Positions 23,060-34,169 of a stretch of DNA of 64,000 bases are shown here, piece after piece; the first letter of the stretch is position 1, and the number at the start of each line of letters is the position of its first letter. Source of the DNA: Nannochloris sp. 'desiccata' (taxonomy: Eukaryota > Chlorophyta > Trebouxiophyceae > Chlorellales > Chlorellaceae); NCBI GenBank assembly GCA_019044685.2, contig JAGTXX020000006.1:558001-622000 (forward strand), written 5' to 3'. A program made the translations under genes and the position numbers. The notes under the pieces are model-generated. The model searched no databases, had not been told where the DNA came from, and saw nothing but the letters and a program-made list of their open reading frames with translations.

Positions 23060-25195
23060 CTACAGCCCTGTGTTGTTAGTGCCAGAAGGAGTATGTGTCT
23101 GTTGGTATTGCTGCTGTTGCCAGGACATGCCAGGTGGCGGTGGCGGAGGCGGTGCTGTTGCTTGCCAGTATCCAGCCACACCTCCTCCATTCATGCTATT
23201 CATTGGAGGGGTCGGCTGTTGGGTGTAGTACGTGGTGGTAGTATGTGCCGATCCCGGGGTCCCGTTGTTGACCACAAAGGAATAAGTCCCTGTGGTCGAT
23301 GTTGACGATGAAGAAGAAGCGGTGTGCTGTCCGTTCCCACCGTTCACGGTTGATGGAGCTCCTGGTGAGTAATCAGGTAAAGGATACGACACAGGCCCGT
23401 TAGCCCTAGAAGAAGAAGAAGAAGAAGAAGAAGAGGTACTATTGCTATTGGTAGGAGCAGCAGGGGAGGCAGCGCCGTCAGCTGCGCTAATGCCGGCAAC
23501 TTCAGGCTGCTGTTGTTGCTGCTGCATTGGTGGAGGTGGTGGTGGATATCTCGAATACGCGTTCCCTACTACCCCTCCTGCTAACTCTTGATGTACAGGT
23601 GGTCCTTCTACGTATTGCCACACATGGCGGTAGTCATTTGTCAGGTACTGTTGTGGTATTACGTGATGGTGGTCAGCGGTACTATTTGGAGGTGGTGGGG
23701 GTGTTTCGCCTAGAGGTCCTTCATCCATAACCATGAACTCTCGAGTGATGAAGGCAGAGTTAGGGACCATAAGTTTTCGGCGCCCTTGACGCACAATGGT
23801 GTATCGTAAATCTACCTTTTCACAAACGCCTTCAAACCAGCCACCAGCTGGGCCACCAACTCCAGGAGCCGCGGAAGAGATGGATAATCTATCTCCTAAT
23901 TTAAACGGCTGAACGACAAAGAGGAATAAACCTGCGAGGAAATTGTGTGAGAGATCCTTGGCAGCAATAGCAACGGCAACGCCAGCAGGAAGCAATAAAG
24001 CAGAGACGTTGACACCGAGCATACTCAAGACAACGATGAGAGCAGTAACGAGGGTGGAACACTCGGATACAGTAAGAATTCCACCTGCAATACGGTTATC
24101 TAGAGCTCCTTGTTTGCGGAGATACGCTACGGTGTTGTGAACAACTGAATTAGCAAACCACAGCAGCCACAGCATCACAACGAGCAAGCCAATACGTGGT
24201 AATAAGAAAGATGCGTTTGTTTTCACAGATCGGAGCAACATACCGGTACCCAGAAGCAGAGGGGCAAGCATAGGGAGAGAAACTTGACTCGCCAAGAGAC
24301 CAACTTGAGTTGCTACTAAAGCCATTAAAGCTGGCAGTCTGATGCTCAAATTGGCCATGCTAATGGTCAGGCGGATGCGCTGGACAGGTGGGCGATCCCA
24401 CAGCCACAATAACTTGCCCCATGTGTCTTCTGGAAGCTCTTTCTGAACTTCATTTACGTTTTGTGCCCACTTGTCGACTTTCTTTCCTACAGGGCTTTTC
24501 TTGAAAGAATGCCTGGCTTTAAACGTCACAGTGTCGACTTTCCGGCCACTGATATGTAAAGCTCTTTTTGTCAAAGCGATCATGGCAAGACCAGTAACAA
24601 AGGCTGCTGCTTGAGCCCGAGAGACAAAGCGGTCGATTGCAGCGCCAAAGAGCCAAAAAATATTGAAGCCCGATTTAATGACCTGACGCGTGCTACGAGA
24701 GCTAGTTTTCGGGGCAGTGGATGCACTTGGTGGTCTTGTGTCGCCATACGAGTAGACAAACTGGTCTTGCTGCCGCTGGTTGCCTGTTGAGCTGTAAGAT
24801 GAGAAAGATGTTGATGCGGCGGGAGATGTAGATTTATGTGCAGCTGTGCGAGGGGCTTCAGCAGCTACCTCTAAAAGTTCATAATCATCGGAATCGTATC
24901 CGGTGTCGAGCTCATATTCATCAGGGTCTGGCGAGCTCGCGTTGCAGCGAAAAGAAAGACTACCATGGGAATTTGTCTGAAGAGGGCCATGGAAGTGAGA
25001 AAACTGACAGCACTGCAAGCCGGTAAAACAAAATATCTTGACTTTCAAGTTATGCTTGGGTTCAGGCCGTTGGAAGGTTTGCCACGAGCCTACGTTCAAA
25101 ATGCCACCAGTAACTCGTTGTGAAAACGCTCTATTCTGGCACTTCAAGACCCCAGAGGGTCGTCTTATTGGATTACGATCAACCAATCTATTCAT
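23060..25195 (-). CDS. MscS-like mechanosensitive channel
   Basis: 711 aa, single exon. Four to five hydrophobic helices (residues about 220-410) lead into the MscS pore helix and beta domain: MLGVNVSALLLPAGVAVAIA, AAKDLSHNFLAGLFLFVVQPF, KLGDRLSI, then VEKVDLRYT-like and VPNSAFI motifs at about 395-500. This is the pattern of the plant MSL2/3 plastid channels. The Ser/Arg-rich first 180 residues may be an organelle presequence. After about residue 510 the protein is low complexity, with poly-Pro, poly-Gln and poly-Ser runs. It likely releases osmolytes when the membrane is stretched. The first 90 residues read oddly, so the true start could be internal. Confidence 0.8.
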   Translation of the reverse strand: MNRLVDRNPIRRPSGVLKCQNRAFSQRVTGGILNVGSWQTFQRPEPKHNLKVKIFCFTGLQCCQFSHFHGPLQTNSHGSLSFRCNASSPDPDEYELDTGYDSDDYELLEVAAEAPRTAAHKSTSPAASTSFSSYSSTGNQRQQDQFVYSYGDTRPPSASTAPKTSSRSTRQVIKSGFNIFWLFGAAIDRFVSRAQAAAFVTGLAMIALTKRALHISGRKVDTVTFKARHSFKKSPVGKKVDKWAQNVNEVQKELPEDTWGKLLWLWDRPPVQRIRLTISMANLSIRLPALMALVATQVGLLASQVSLPMLAPLLLGTGMLLRSVKTNASFLLPRIGLLVVMLWLLWFANSVVHNTVAYLRKQGALDNRIAGGILTVSECSTLVTALIVVLSMLGVNVSALLLPAGVAVAIAAKDLSHNFLAGLFLFVVQPFKLGDRLSISSAAPGVGGPAGGWFEGVCEKVDLRYTIVRQGRRKLMVPNSAFITREFMVMDEGPLGETPPPPPNSTADHHHVIPQQYLTNDYRHVWQYVEGPPVHQELAGGVVGNAYSRYPPPPPPMQQQQQQPEVAGISAADGAASPAAPTNSNSTSSSSSSSSSRANGPVSYPLPDYSPGAPSTVNGGNGQHTASSSSSTSTTGTYSFVVNNGTPGSAHTTTTYYTQQPTPPMNSMNGGGVAGYWQATAPPPPPPPGMSWQQQQYQQTHTPSGTNNTGL

Positions 25196-25450
25196 GTCAA
25201 GCGCCTTGGAGGCTACAGATTTTTAAAGAGTCAAGGAAGATTCAAAATTTCCTGATCGAAGCTTTGTCATTCTGTCAGCTTTCTAAGCACTGTTTCCTCG
25301 GAGATTATGCTGTAATATGTTAGCAATTTCACTTTTATTGTGATGAGAGATTGGAGAGAGCCCGTTTGCTTTTCAATCTGAAAATCTTCTTCCGATTTTC
25401 AAAAAGTTTCTAAATTTTGAATTTTTGCACAGCTGTAGTTTGCGTGGTCT

Positions 25451-25690
25451 TTGAAATTTTCAAAGCTGAAAGTGCGACAAGAAGGTGCATTAATTGGTAG
25501 ATATGCCAATAGCTATACTAGGCATCCAATAGAAGCGCATGAAATCGCGCGGCGGACGGCCATCATCGCTTTTCCCTGGGCCAGCTTTGTCCCTTACTAT
25601 TTCCACAACATTTTTGCTGATTTTGCTGCTTATGTCACCCTATTGGGGTTGTTTTGTTTTGTTTTCTTATTTGGCCTCACACGCCCATGA
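25451..25690 (+). CDS. Possible small membrane protein exon
   Basis: An open frame ending in TGA at 25690 reads RYANSYTRHPIEAHEIARRT followed by an aromatic stretch and one strong hydrophobic helix. It looks like a small single-span organelle protein. There is no in-frame ATG at its start, so an upstream exon would be needed. It lies in the 945-bp gap between the divergent MscS and ferredoxin genes. I do not recognise the family, and it may be chance. Confidence 0.25.
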   Translation: MKFSKLKVRQEGALIGRYANSYTRHPIEAHEIARRTAIIAFPWASFVPYYFHNIFADFAAYVTLLGLFCFVFLFGLTRP

Positions 25691-26140
25691 CATTCTTGTT
25701 TTTGCTCATGTCCGTGCTTACCGCAAGAGAATTTCAAGAGAATTTGGCCATACAAATTGATTTTCTATTGAGGGACGGCAGCAGCCCCAAAACACCCTTT
25801 TTCCCCCCCATTTTTTAGCTGATTTTTAGCCTCTCCCTTTTTTTCTGGTCCTTTTTTCGGCTCTCAGGAACTGAAATTCCTTTTAAATATACGGAAAACA
25901 GGAAAAAAGACTCTAATCGAAACCCTGAATAGTATTGGATTCCATACTGCACAGGTTTGGGTTGGGGTTGGGCCAAATTGGCGTACGCTCGGTGCGTGCC
26001 ATTTCTGAACTCGCGCCAAGAACGCGTTCTCCCACCGAGCATAACCTATCGCTCACTCAGAAAACTCCTTAATCATTGCATAATAGTATATCTACCTCTT
26101 CTATTGGCGCACACCAGCTCATTTGAGCGTTTTGTCAACA

Positions 26141-26842
26141 ATGCGGATCAACGCATCTAGGTCGACTTGTCAAGCAGGTTGCCCAACGCCTAAAACCTCC
26201 TTTCGTGACATGTCTCATGCTATCTACTATGACCAGACACATACTATGCGTCCAGCAAGGCGGCTTAGAGGCGTCCAATGCCAAGCCGCTGGCCCATCAA
26301 GTGGGGCCGGGAAGCCAGACAGAAGGGAGCGTGTTCGCAGAAAAGCAGCTCAAATAGCAGAGTCATTAGACTCTTTAGCCGTTAAAGGAAACCTTGCTAG
26401 TTATGACCTTCGACTCCCTAGCACAAGCAAGGCATATACGGACGACAGTAGCAGCAGCAGCAGCAGTAGTAGTGACAGCAGTGATAGTGAGGCTGATGCT
26501 GCCCCTTCCGCCAAGACCACCTCTTTTACCTCCTCTGCAGCCTCACCATTTAGAACGGCAACACCCCCTACCACAAGTAAACCTAGTACCTTGGGAACTG
26601 CCACTATATCGGTATGCCAGGGTAAAGCATGTAGAAAACGTGGCTCTGATCGCGTTATGGCGGCCTTGCAGCACTCCACTGGCAATGTGGATTCTGTTCA
26701 GCTCACAGGATGCAAGTGCTTAGGGCAGTGCAAAAAGGGACCTGCTGTTAAAGTAGAGATGCCTAGTGGGCAGAAAATAGTGTATGTGAATGTGAATGGA
26801 GCTGAAGTAGCTGTGCAGCTTGCCGGAATCGTGTTACAATAG
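26141..26842 (+). CDS. Thioredoxin-like [2Fe-2S] ferredoxin
   Basis: 233 aa from the ATG at 26141. The last 85 residues form a thioredoxin-like ferredoxin domain: ISVCQGKACRKRGSD, TGCKCLGQCKKGPAVKV and a conserved VYVNVN strand. The four cysteines of the two pairs (C-x4-C and C-x3-C) fit the cluster ligands of this family, related to the NuoE subunit of complex I and plant stand-alone versions. The first 150 residues are basic and then Ser-rich, consistent with plastid import plus a linker. An electron-transfer role is inferred. The partner is unknown. Confidence 0.7.
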   Translation: MRINASRSTCQAGCPTPKTSFRDMSHAIYYDQTHTMRPARRLRGVQCQAAGPSSGAGKPDRRERVRRKAAQIAESLDSLAVKGNLASYDLRLPSTSKAYTDDSSSSSSSSSDSSDSEADAAPSAKTTSFTSSAASPFRTATPPTTSKPSTLGTATISVCQGKACRKRGSDRVMAALQHSTGNVDSVQLTGCKCLGQCKKGPAVKVEMPSGQKIVYVNVNGAEVAVQLAGIVLQ

Positions 26843-27511
26843 ACCTTAAGAAAACGACCTCTGAAATAAATTTTGATTTAATGAATGCAACGTTTTTGTT
26901 TCATTTTTCTGGATTGCCCTTTTTATTCACCCCTTTGATTTTGAGAGACAATTTTATTCCTAAAATGATTTGATTTTGAACAGATGAATTATCAATAATC
27001 TATGCTCTGTAATTTTCATTTCATTTCATCCCCGTCCAGGGCGGTGAAGTGTTAATCCCCTTTTGAATTACTTTTCTTGTTACAGTTTCCTGTTCTTATA
27101 CCCCTATTGATGCTTTGTCATTGTAATTTTATCGATTGACTATTTAAGCAGGGTGGAAAAGCCAGAGGAGGAAAAATATGGTACCAGTGTAGGGAAAATT
27201 AAATAATTGAAATACGTAATGCGTACTGAACTTATAGCGAGAACAACATCTGCAGTTTATATATGAGATGAATGAATGTCTTTGCAGTTGATTCTGCTCA
27301 ATAGATGACTCACAAAACTTGAAACTTAACGTACGTTCAACGGTTAAGTTTACTAACGGTGATCGTGGCGCGTGCTTGGCGAACTTGGAGGACAGCCGGC
27401 AAAATTTCGAAATTGTCATCGAAATGGTGTTGTTCTCTGTTTGATTTCGCACAATTTGCCTCCCTTCATGGCAAAATGCTGGAATAGTATCATTTCTATT
27501 AAAGGTAGATC
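26843..27511. other. Intergenic region
   Basis: AT-rich spacer between the ferredoxin gene and the start of the TTL-like gene, both on the plus strand. I see no gene. Confidence 0.45.
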
Positions 27512-29711
27512 ATGAGGATACCCATCCTACTGGCCTTGCTGGCCACGTTATCAATAGGAGTGGCCAACGCTGGAGATTCCAAGCCGATGAGAATCTGGCT
27601 CGATGAGGTGATTTCAACCTAGATGTAACTTTTCTTAACCCCCAAACCCATTAATTGAGTGCATTATTAACTAGTGTATGCATTTCTTCTTCTATACAGT
27701 ATATTTTCCGCCCCTCTGAGCTAAATTTGATGCAACATGTGATCAACGCCAGTGACGATATGTTGGTGATGGCTGGTAAAACAATGTCTAGACTATTAGA
27801 GCCCAAGGGACATAAAATGCTGCATAAACATGATTTTCTTTGGACTGGTCGCACCGTAAGAAAACCTAGATATGAACTTTTTAACTGCTTTCAAACTTAA
27901 TACTTCACAAAGCGCAATTCACTTGTCAGAACTACTAGTAGGAATTCTCTTCTTATACGTCTAATATTTCTTTCTCGCAGGCATGTTATGCTGCTTTTAG
28001 AGATAAACGCTTGACTCCTACAAACACTCTAAGCTGTACTCCAGGCACAGAGGCTATTACAGGAAAGAGCGCCTTTGTCAGCACACTAAACAATGCCTAT
28101 GGCCTTACTGCTGCAAGCACCGTCATGCCTACTGCCTTCATACTCCCTCAGCAATACAAAGAATTTGCAAACCACATTTACGATACACATGCTGCTGGAA
28201 ATTGGGCGTTGAAAGAAGATGTCCACCGAGGGAAAGGCGTCGTCGCGGCCCCTGGCCGCTGCGTCCTCCATCAAGCTCTTGAGAAAATTGAGCTTAAAAA
28301 GAAAGGGCTTAAAGCGCATAGATTTGTCATGGCGCAACGATTTATTGATGATCAGCTGTTGATTAATAATAGACCGTTTGTGTTGCGGCTTTGGGCTAGT
28401 TTTGCCGGAGGCATTCCTGTTCTCCGAGGTCATTTATTTTCAGGAGGCATCGCTATTTTCGGCTCAGAACACCAACCAAAGAACAATAATAACAAAAAAA
28501 AAATTGATGAAAACAAGCCTGCGTCTGAAAAGAGCATTGAAAGTGCTGCTGCACAGGAAGAACAACTGGGGCGGATTCAAAGTTTAGTTGTAAATATATA
28601 TCAACAAAATCGGAGTGCCGCCATCAATCCATGGTCAGTTTCTGATATTAAAGCACATTTACATAAACAGACAGGCAGTGACACTGCATTTGATAGTATG
28701 TGGAATGTGGTGGAACGGTCTACTGCAGCAGCCTTAGCTGCCGCGGTGCCTTCTGTGAGAAAAACAATAGCTTCTTCAAGATTGAAACGGTATCAAGGAG
28801 GCAATACAGAGCTGCTAGGTCTCGATTTTGTAGTGGATTCTTCGCTAAGACCGTGGTTAGTTGAAGTAAATTACTTACCATCAATGGCCAGGAAAGTTGT
28901 AGACTGTGTGCCACCTTCTGCTGTTGCAGTAACTGCAGAGAAGTTGGAAGAAAGAATGACTCGTACTACAGAAAAAGGAAAGACAGAAAAAGAGGTTTGT
29001 CGTGAGAACCCCATGGATTTGGAGAAAGAAGCTTTCTTAAGATCATATTTACGAGTCTTTGCTGCACGACATACGGGGCTGGAAGACCATATCATAGCTG
29101 CACAAGCAGCAGTTAAAACGCAGCATAATGATAAAAAAGAGACAGAAACCGCCGGGAGCTCTAAATGCACTACTATCACAGCAGAATTTTTGCGGCAGAT
29201 TTTAGACGCAGAAAACGAATGGCAGGCAGCACGAGATAACGGGTTTTCTGATCTTACTGGCTATATCTACGAATCGCTTGAATGCATAGCAGGAAACGCT
29301 GCGGCCTGTGCTGCTGCATTACCGCCTGCTCCTCCTGCTATTCAAAAAGAAACAGACGACCTTACTTTTAGTCATAAATTGCAAGTTAATATAGAGTGGG
29401 GCATGGCTCAGGTACGGAGGGTTGGTTTGGCTATTGATTATGTGTTAAAATTGCTGGGAGGACCTCGTAGAAGAGCAGCACCACCACCTCCTAGGTATGT
29501 TGCTTTGCCTCAGGACGCTCTTGTGAAAGCTTGGTTACAGTTGCCCGTAAAAGAACGTAGGAGTGGAAGTGCGGAGAGGGTTTTAGAGAACTTGTGTGCT
29601 TTAGAACTGTCGATTAATGCCGAGAATGCAAAATTGAAGGGCAATGACAATGACAATGCCTCCGCCGCCGCCGCTGCTGCTACTGCTGCTGCTGTTAAAG
29701 ATGAATTGTAA
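27512..29711 (+). CDS. Secreted tubulin-tyrosine-ligase-like (ATP-grasp) protein
   Basis: Exons 27512-27607, 27700-27855 and 27981-29711 join in phase 0 at both introns, giving 660 aa. Exon 1 is a clear signal peptide (MRIPILLALLATLSIGVANA). The TTL domain follows: PTAFILPQQY, NWALKEDVHRGKGV (ATP-binding Lys and Gly-rich loop), RFVMAQRFIDDQLLINNRPFVLR, and the metal-binding end LGLDFVVDSSLRPWLVEVNY. TTL-family enzymes ligate amino acids to tubulin and other proteins in the cytosol, so an ER-directed copy is odd. No KDEL-type tail or clear C-terminal anchor is visible. The target is likely not tubulin. The tail after residue 500 is Ala-rich. Confidence 0.8.
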
Positions 29712-29861
29712 TCAAGGTGCTGGGTGACTCTACTCTGGTCTAATTATCTAATTATACTTAGTTTAAATAGAATGTTTTACATGTTGTAATATATCTAATG
29801 ATTGGTACTCAACACGTGGCATCAACTTTTCAACTATGGTATGACAGGAGGTAGAATAGAA

Positions 29862-29894
29862 CCCTAAACCCTAAAACGAAAAAACCCTAAAACG
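29862..29894 (+). repeat. Interstitial CCCTAAA telomere-like repeats
   Basis: Two adjacent CCCTAAA units (29862-29876) and a third CCCTAAAACG unit at 29885-29894 lie between two convergent gene ends. CCCTAAA is the plant and algal telomere unit and also the promoter telo-box. Its location here downstream of both genes argues against a promoter role. A related CCCTAAAAACG occurs at about 57963-57973. Confidence 0.6.
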
Positions 29895-29919
29895 ATAAAT
29901 TTAGCAGTTCTTTTCTTCT

Positions 29920-32319
29920 CTACTGCCTCCGTGAACCTAAGGCTGCATTTGTATCTCTCGCTCTCTGAAGAGCTCTATTTAGAGCATCAAGCTCTGCATC
30001 GATACTCCCCTGTTTATCATCTATTTCACGCTGCAAACGGTGCATCTCTTCTCGGAGTTTTTTATTATCCGCTTCCCCTCTCTCTTTTGCTTCATTTACG
30101 TTTCTTAAATCGCTCTCCAACCGCTGTACTTTGCTTTGTAACGCACTAGTTCTATCTTGTAATGACGCAATCTCAGATTCGAATTTACTTTCTTGCCGTT
30201 TTGCGGCTTCTACTTCACGCTGAACAGCTGACAAAGACGTTTTTGTCGTAGACAGTTCCCGCTGCAGGCGACCTTGTTCCGCTTCCAACTGCATTTTGGT
30301 ACTTTCTAAAGAGCTGCGTGATAGCTGAAGCTGACGTTGGAACTCTTTTTTCTCGGCCTCTGCAGTTGTCATCTTCATTTGAAGCACAGTATTCTGCTCT
30401 TGAATGGAAATTCTGAGTTGACGCTCTTTATCTGTCGCGGCTGTTGCTTGGTCTAGAGCACCCTGTAGGGCAGTTGCGTTGCTTTGAAGCTGTGCATTCT
30501 GTGCAGCTGCAGCATCTAATGCCTTTTGTTTCTGATCTGCTATAGTGTTGCTCGCCTTGCATCGACGCATGGCTTCCTGCCATCTTTGTTCAGAGGTGGT
30601 AATTTCATTAAAGGCAGCAGTTTTATCAGACACTGCCTTGCTTGCTAATCTTTGCTGGTCGTTGAACTTCAGTTTCCAGTCATCACGTTCTGCAGCAGTT
30701 TTCCTCCAATTTTCATCTGCTTTTGCCAACTCTTCTTTAAGTTTAAACGTATCCGACTTTGCAGTGTTGGCTTCCCGCAGCAATGCCGCTTCCTTCACTC
30801 TCTGCATTACAAGAGCCTCTTGTAGTAATTTCAACTCTTTTTCAAGAGCCAAATTTCGACGAGCTCCTAGCATAACCTCAGGGGAAACCTTACTCTGTGG
30901 ATTGATGACAACAACATTTTCTGCTAGAAGTTGCTTTTTCATTCTTTTGGCCGCGGCAGCAACAGGTGGCAGCTGGTTTGAATTTTTAGCTACAACCCCT
31001 CCTTCTCCTCCCCCTCCTCTCTGTCTTTTGGCGCTACTTGGCAGAATATTTTGTAGAAAATCATCATTTTCTACCCTACCACGAGCGCTCTTCCAACTTG
31101 GAGCTGCCTCTACTGCTGCTGCAGAAGGATCGTTGCAAACCGCAACTGGCGTTTGTGCTGATGTTGCTCCACCTCCAGCGACACCAATGGCTGGCTGTTG
31201 CCCTTCGACTGCTACCAGACCCTCCCAAACATCCGTACAGTATTTTTCATGTCTACAGTACCCTCCAAAGAGACACAATTTCCCATTAATGAACTCTTGA
31301 GCGTGCGCTCCTCTCCCAATCGGCCACGTACCGTCACCAACTTTTGTTGCCTCTGTTCCATCACCACAGTTGATCCATTCGAAGTGGTATTTGCCACTGT
31401 TACTGCTGCTGCCTCCACCTCGTCTACTGCTCGCTTGAGGAGGGGCTGCAATAATGTTTAAATAATGCATATCTGCTAATCGATCTATTTTTTTGGAAGC
31501 CAATGCAGGTGCTCCTCCAAAAACTAAAACACCGCCGCTAGTGCCGCCGCCAAGGACAAGACTACAAGCCCGATGACTTGATCTTACTTGAGGAATGATA
31601 CCTTTAATATCCTTTTCAGAGATTTCTAGCCACGTTCCAGCTTGGGTATCGTACACAGCGATGGATTTTTTTGCTGAAACTAAGCTTTTATTAAGGGTTC
31701 GGCCGTAAAGAGCGACACAGAGGTTGCCGACAGCAGAAAATGAGTGGTATGCTCTTGAAATGGGCGCTTTACCTCTGTAAGTAACTGATTCCACTATATT
31801 TGTACGTGTATTTACTAAAACGAGGTCAGATAGCCACTTTGGCTCTATAGAAAGATCTTTCGCATTGGGCTGGAGCTCGACGGTACCATATCCGCCAAAT
31901 AAAAGGATGCACCCTGGCATGGTAGGATGTAAACACGCTCCATGCGCTGTACGATGTAATAGCGTAAGATTTCCTTTAAGCTTAGGTTGTGTCCAAACCC
32001 GTGTCTTCACCTCGAAGCACCAGACAGCATCGTCGGAATGAATAGTGTCGTCGTCCGACCCGCCAATTATCCAAACAACGCCATCTGTTAGGGTTGCTGT
32101 GTGGTAAGCTCTAGGATTGCAGTTTTTCGGACCACTGCTAAGTTCATTTATTGCCCCACTAGTGGTGTCATAAGTCCAGCAGTCTAAAAAAAAGGTGTCG
32201 TGAAATCGACCACCTAAGATCAGAGCAAATCGGTCCTTGTATGTGACACTTGCACAGCCGGCACGCTGTATAGCGGAAAGCTCTGAATTTACACGTCTTT
32301 CCCACGCGACAAGCTCCAT
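29920..32319 (-). CDS. Kelch-propeller and coiled-coil protein
   Basis: 799 aa, single exon. Residues 1 to about 390 carry kelch repeats (LILGGRFHDT, VWIIGGSDDDTIHSDDAVW, CILLFGGYG, GVLVFGGAPALA, KLCLFGGYCR), enough for a six-bladed propeller. A linker with basic KRQRGGG and KRMKKQ patches follows. Residues about 475-790 are nearly continuous coiled coil, rich in Gln, Lys, Glu and Ala. This plan resembles kelch/coiled-coil polarity and trafficking proteins such as Tea1 and plant acyl-CoA-binding kelch proteins, but no acyl-CoA-binding domain is visible. It is probably a cytoskeletal or vesicle scaffold. No specific name is justified. Confidence 0.8.
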   Translation of the reverse strand: MELVAWERRVNSELSAIQRAGCASVTYKDRFALILGGRFHDTFFLDCWTYDTTSGAINELSSGPKNCNPRAYHTATLTDGVVWIIGGSDDDTIHSDDAVWCFEVKTRVWTQPKLKGNLTLLHRTAHGACLHPTMPGCILLFGGYGTVELQPNAKDLSIEPKWLSDLVLVNTRTNIVESVTYRGKAPISRAYHSFSAVGNLCVALYGRTLNKSLVSAKKSIAVYDTQAGTWLEISEKDIKGIIPQVRSSHRACSLVLGGGTSGGVLVFGGAPALASKKIDRLADMHYLNIIAAPPQASSRRGGGSSSNSGKYHFEWINCGDGTEATKVGDGTWPIGRGAHAQEFINGKLCLFGGYCRHEKYCTDVWEGLVAVEGQQPAIGVAGGGATSAQTPVAVCNDPSAAAVEAAPSWKSARGRVENDDFLQNILPSSAKRQRGGGGEGGVVAKNSNQLPPVAAAAKRMKKQLLAENVVVINPQSKVSPEVMLGARRNLALEKELKLLQEALVMQRVKEAALLREANTAKSDTFKLKEELAKADENWRKTAAERDDWKLKFNDQQRLASKAVSDKTAAFNEITTSEQRWQEAMRRCKASNTIADQKQKALDAAAAQNAQLQSNATALQGALDQATAATDKERQLRISIQEQNTVLQMKMTTAEAEKKEFQRQLQLSRSSLESTKMQLEAEQGRLQRELSTTKTSLSAVQREVEAAKRQESKFESEIASLQDRTSALQSKVQRLESDLRNVNEAKERGEADNKKLREEMHRLQREIDDKQGSIDAELDALNRALQRARDTNAALGSRRQ

Positions 32320-32507
32320 TAAGTCGAGAGGGAAATGACGTTGACTTGAAACAATTTAAAATTGGAGCCTAACAGAAGGCATTTTGGGCGTATGAATTAT
32401 CATACGCTGCATTGAAGGAAAACACATGCATCTATGATACGAATTAACTGAATATAAAGCTGCAGAAGAGCCAAAGCTATAGGTTGAGCCCATAATTGAA
32501 AACTAAA

Positions 32508-32603
32508 ATGCTGGGCATGAAATGGGTTTTGTCGCTGCTAATTTGCCTACTACTACTGAAAGCTGCCTCTATACATATTTACAAGCATTCTTATACTTTC
32601 TAG
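32508..32603 (+). CDS. Possible 31-aa hydrophobic micro-ORF
   Basis: ATG to TAG frame of 31 residues starting MLGMKWVLSLLICLLLLKAA, a typical signal-peptide or membrane-anchor sequence. It lies between the kelch gene start and the 3-prime end of the next gene, on the opposite strand to both. It could be the first exon of something unseen or chance. Confidence 0.25.
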   Translation: MLGMKWVLSLLICLLLLKAASIHIYKHSYTF

Positions 32604-32610
32604 ATACCAA

Positions 32611-33999
32611 CTACCAATCTATATACTCATCAGCAGAATTAGAAGAGAATTCTTTTCTCAACACCTTTGCCGCCGTGCCACCTTGCTGATCTCCCCGCTG
32701 TTGTTGTTGTTGTTGCTGAAATCTTCTCTCTTTCTCTTCTTCTTTCATGGTATATTCTTCGACATCTATGTCCGTATACTCTGCTTCTTCTAGTGTTGTT
32801 GTTCGCATTGGTTGTTGAAACAGTCCCTCAGAGCCGGCAGTCCAGACCATTAAAGGCTCCTCACCATCGCTCTCCACTATTATCTCTGCCACCACTTGTG
32901 AAGAGCTCGCTGTCCCTCGTTGAACGCGGACTACATCAGGAGGAAGATTTGAATATGATTTTCCCGGGTCATATCTATCATTATTTCTATTATAATTCGT
33001 TGTATAAGGCGATTTTTCTACCACATCCTCCTGCTGCCGTCGGCGCCGGTCCTGCCTCCGTTGTTGTCGCTGCTGTTCAGACATTTGCAGTGTAGTAGCG
33101 TCGTCTTCTCTCCTACTACGGTACGGATCTTTATTCTGTTTACTTTCTTGAAGACTCTCCACTAAATCTGCAAAACGAGAGGCCTTTTGACGAACTCTTC
33201 CTTGTAAAAATTGGGCCGCCACTGCTGCATCTGATGCCTCCCGACGTACTCTTTCTTCCACTTGCTGGCGGCGTGCTTCTCGGGCTGCGGCTCGAGCTTG
33301 CTCTTGCTTCGCACGTTGAGAGACTGCATCTTCTGCGTATTGAGGCGGAATCCATCTATCGGTTCTACGTTGGCGTTGCTTCACTCTTTCTTGAAGTCGT
33401 TTTTGAATGTCGTCAAGCTGTTGTTCTTTTGTACGACGCGCGTTTTCAGATTCTTGATAAGCCCTTTGGTATTGTTCTTGTGGTTGTCGTTGTTGTTGAA
33501 TGGGATCGCTGCGTACGATGGGGGCTACTCTCCGTCCCTGCATATTTATAGAAAGTGGTAAATTTAATCGACATAAATTTAGGGTGTCGGGGAAATACTC
33601 CAAATTTTAAACTTGCCGGGGAGGTTGTTTGCTGCTGTTGTCGTTGTTCTCTCCTGAGACGCTCCTCTTCTTCCATTTGCTGTTCCCAATCGTCCCATCG
33701 TTTTTTCTTGTCCTGCATTCTATCCCGCATGGCAGCCTGTTGAAAAAATAATAACAGAGGCGGTGGTGAATTGTAATAGTGCAATTACTCAAGAGAGATC
33801 AGTTTGAAATGTCAAAGCATGCTTGGTTATCCTCTTCAAAAAACATATGTAAACCAACCTCTTGTCGTTGTTTCAGCCCCGAACGAAGCTCTGGACGAAA
33901 GAATTTTGGATTTTGTAAACTCGTTGTGGAGATGCGACGAGTAATCGGGCCTGCATACGCAGTGCTCCGACCACGGAGCATTTCTACAGATGCGTGCAT
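32611..33999 (-). CDS. Gln/Arg-rich coiled-coil protein, unknown
   Basis: Three exons, 33999-33859, 33736-33599 and 33537-32611, each a multiple of three with phase-0 joins, give 401 aa. The second donor is a weaker GTATTT. The product is highly charged and helical (RRTKEQQLDDIQKRLQERVK, ARAAAREARRQQVEERVRRE), with poly-Gln near the C-terminus and an acidic patch. No catalytic motif or known domain is seen. The last residues are DEYIDW. It may be a structural or cytoskeletal protein. I do not recognise the family. Confidence 0.6.
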
Positions 34000-34169
34000 T
34001 ATTGATCAATCATACTAAATTGTAATTGATCAGGAAAAGTTCCACAATGAGCGTTAAGGAGGGATTTTCCATCGTTTCATTTCAGGCCCCTCTTCAAAAT
34101 TTAGCACATAAATAACCTTGTTCAGCCACGTCCGTGCCATAAATGAATATTTGTTACATTCTGTAGAAC

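Noticed and set aside
30545..31300. 251-codon plus-strand open frame opposite the kelch gene
   Set aside because: Low-complexity shadow of the coiled-coil coding strand.
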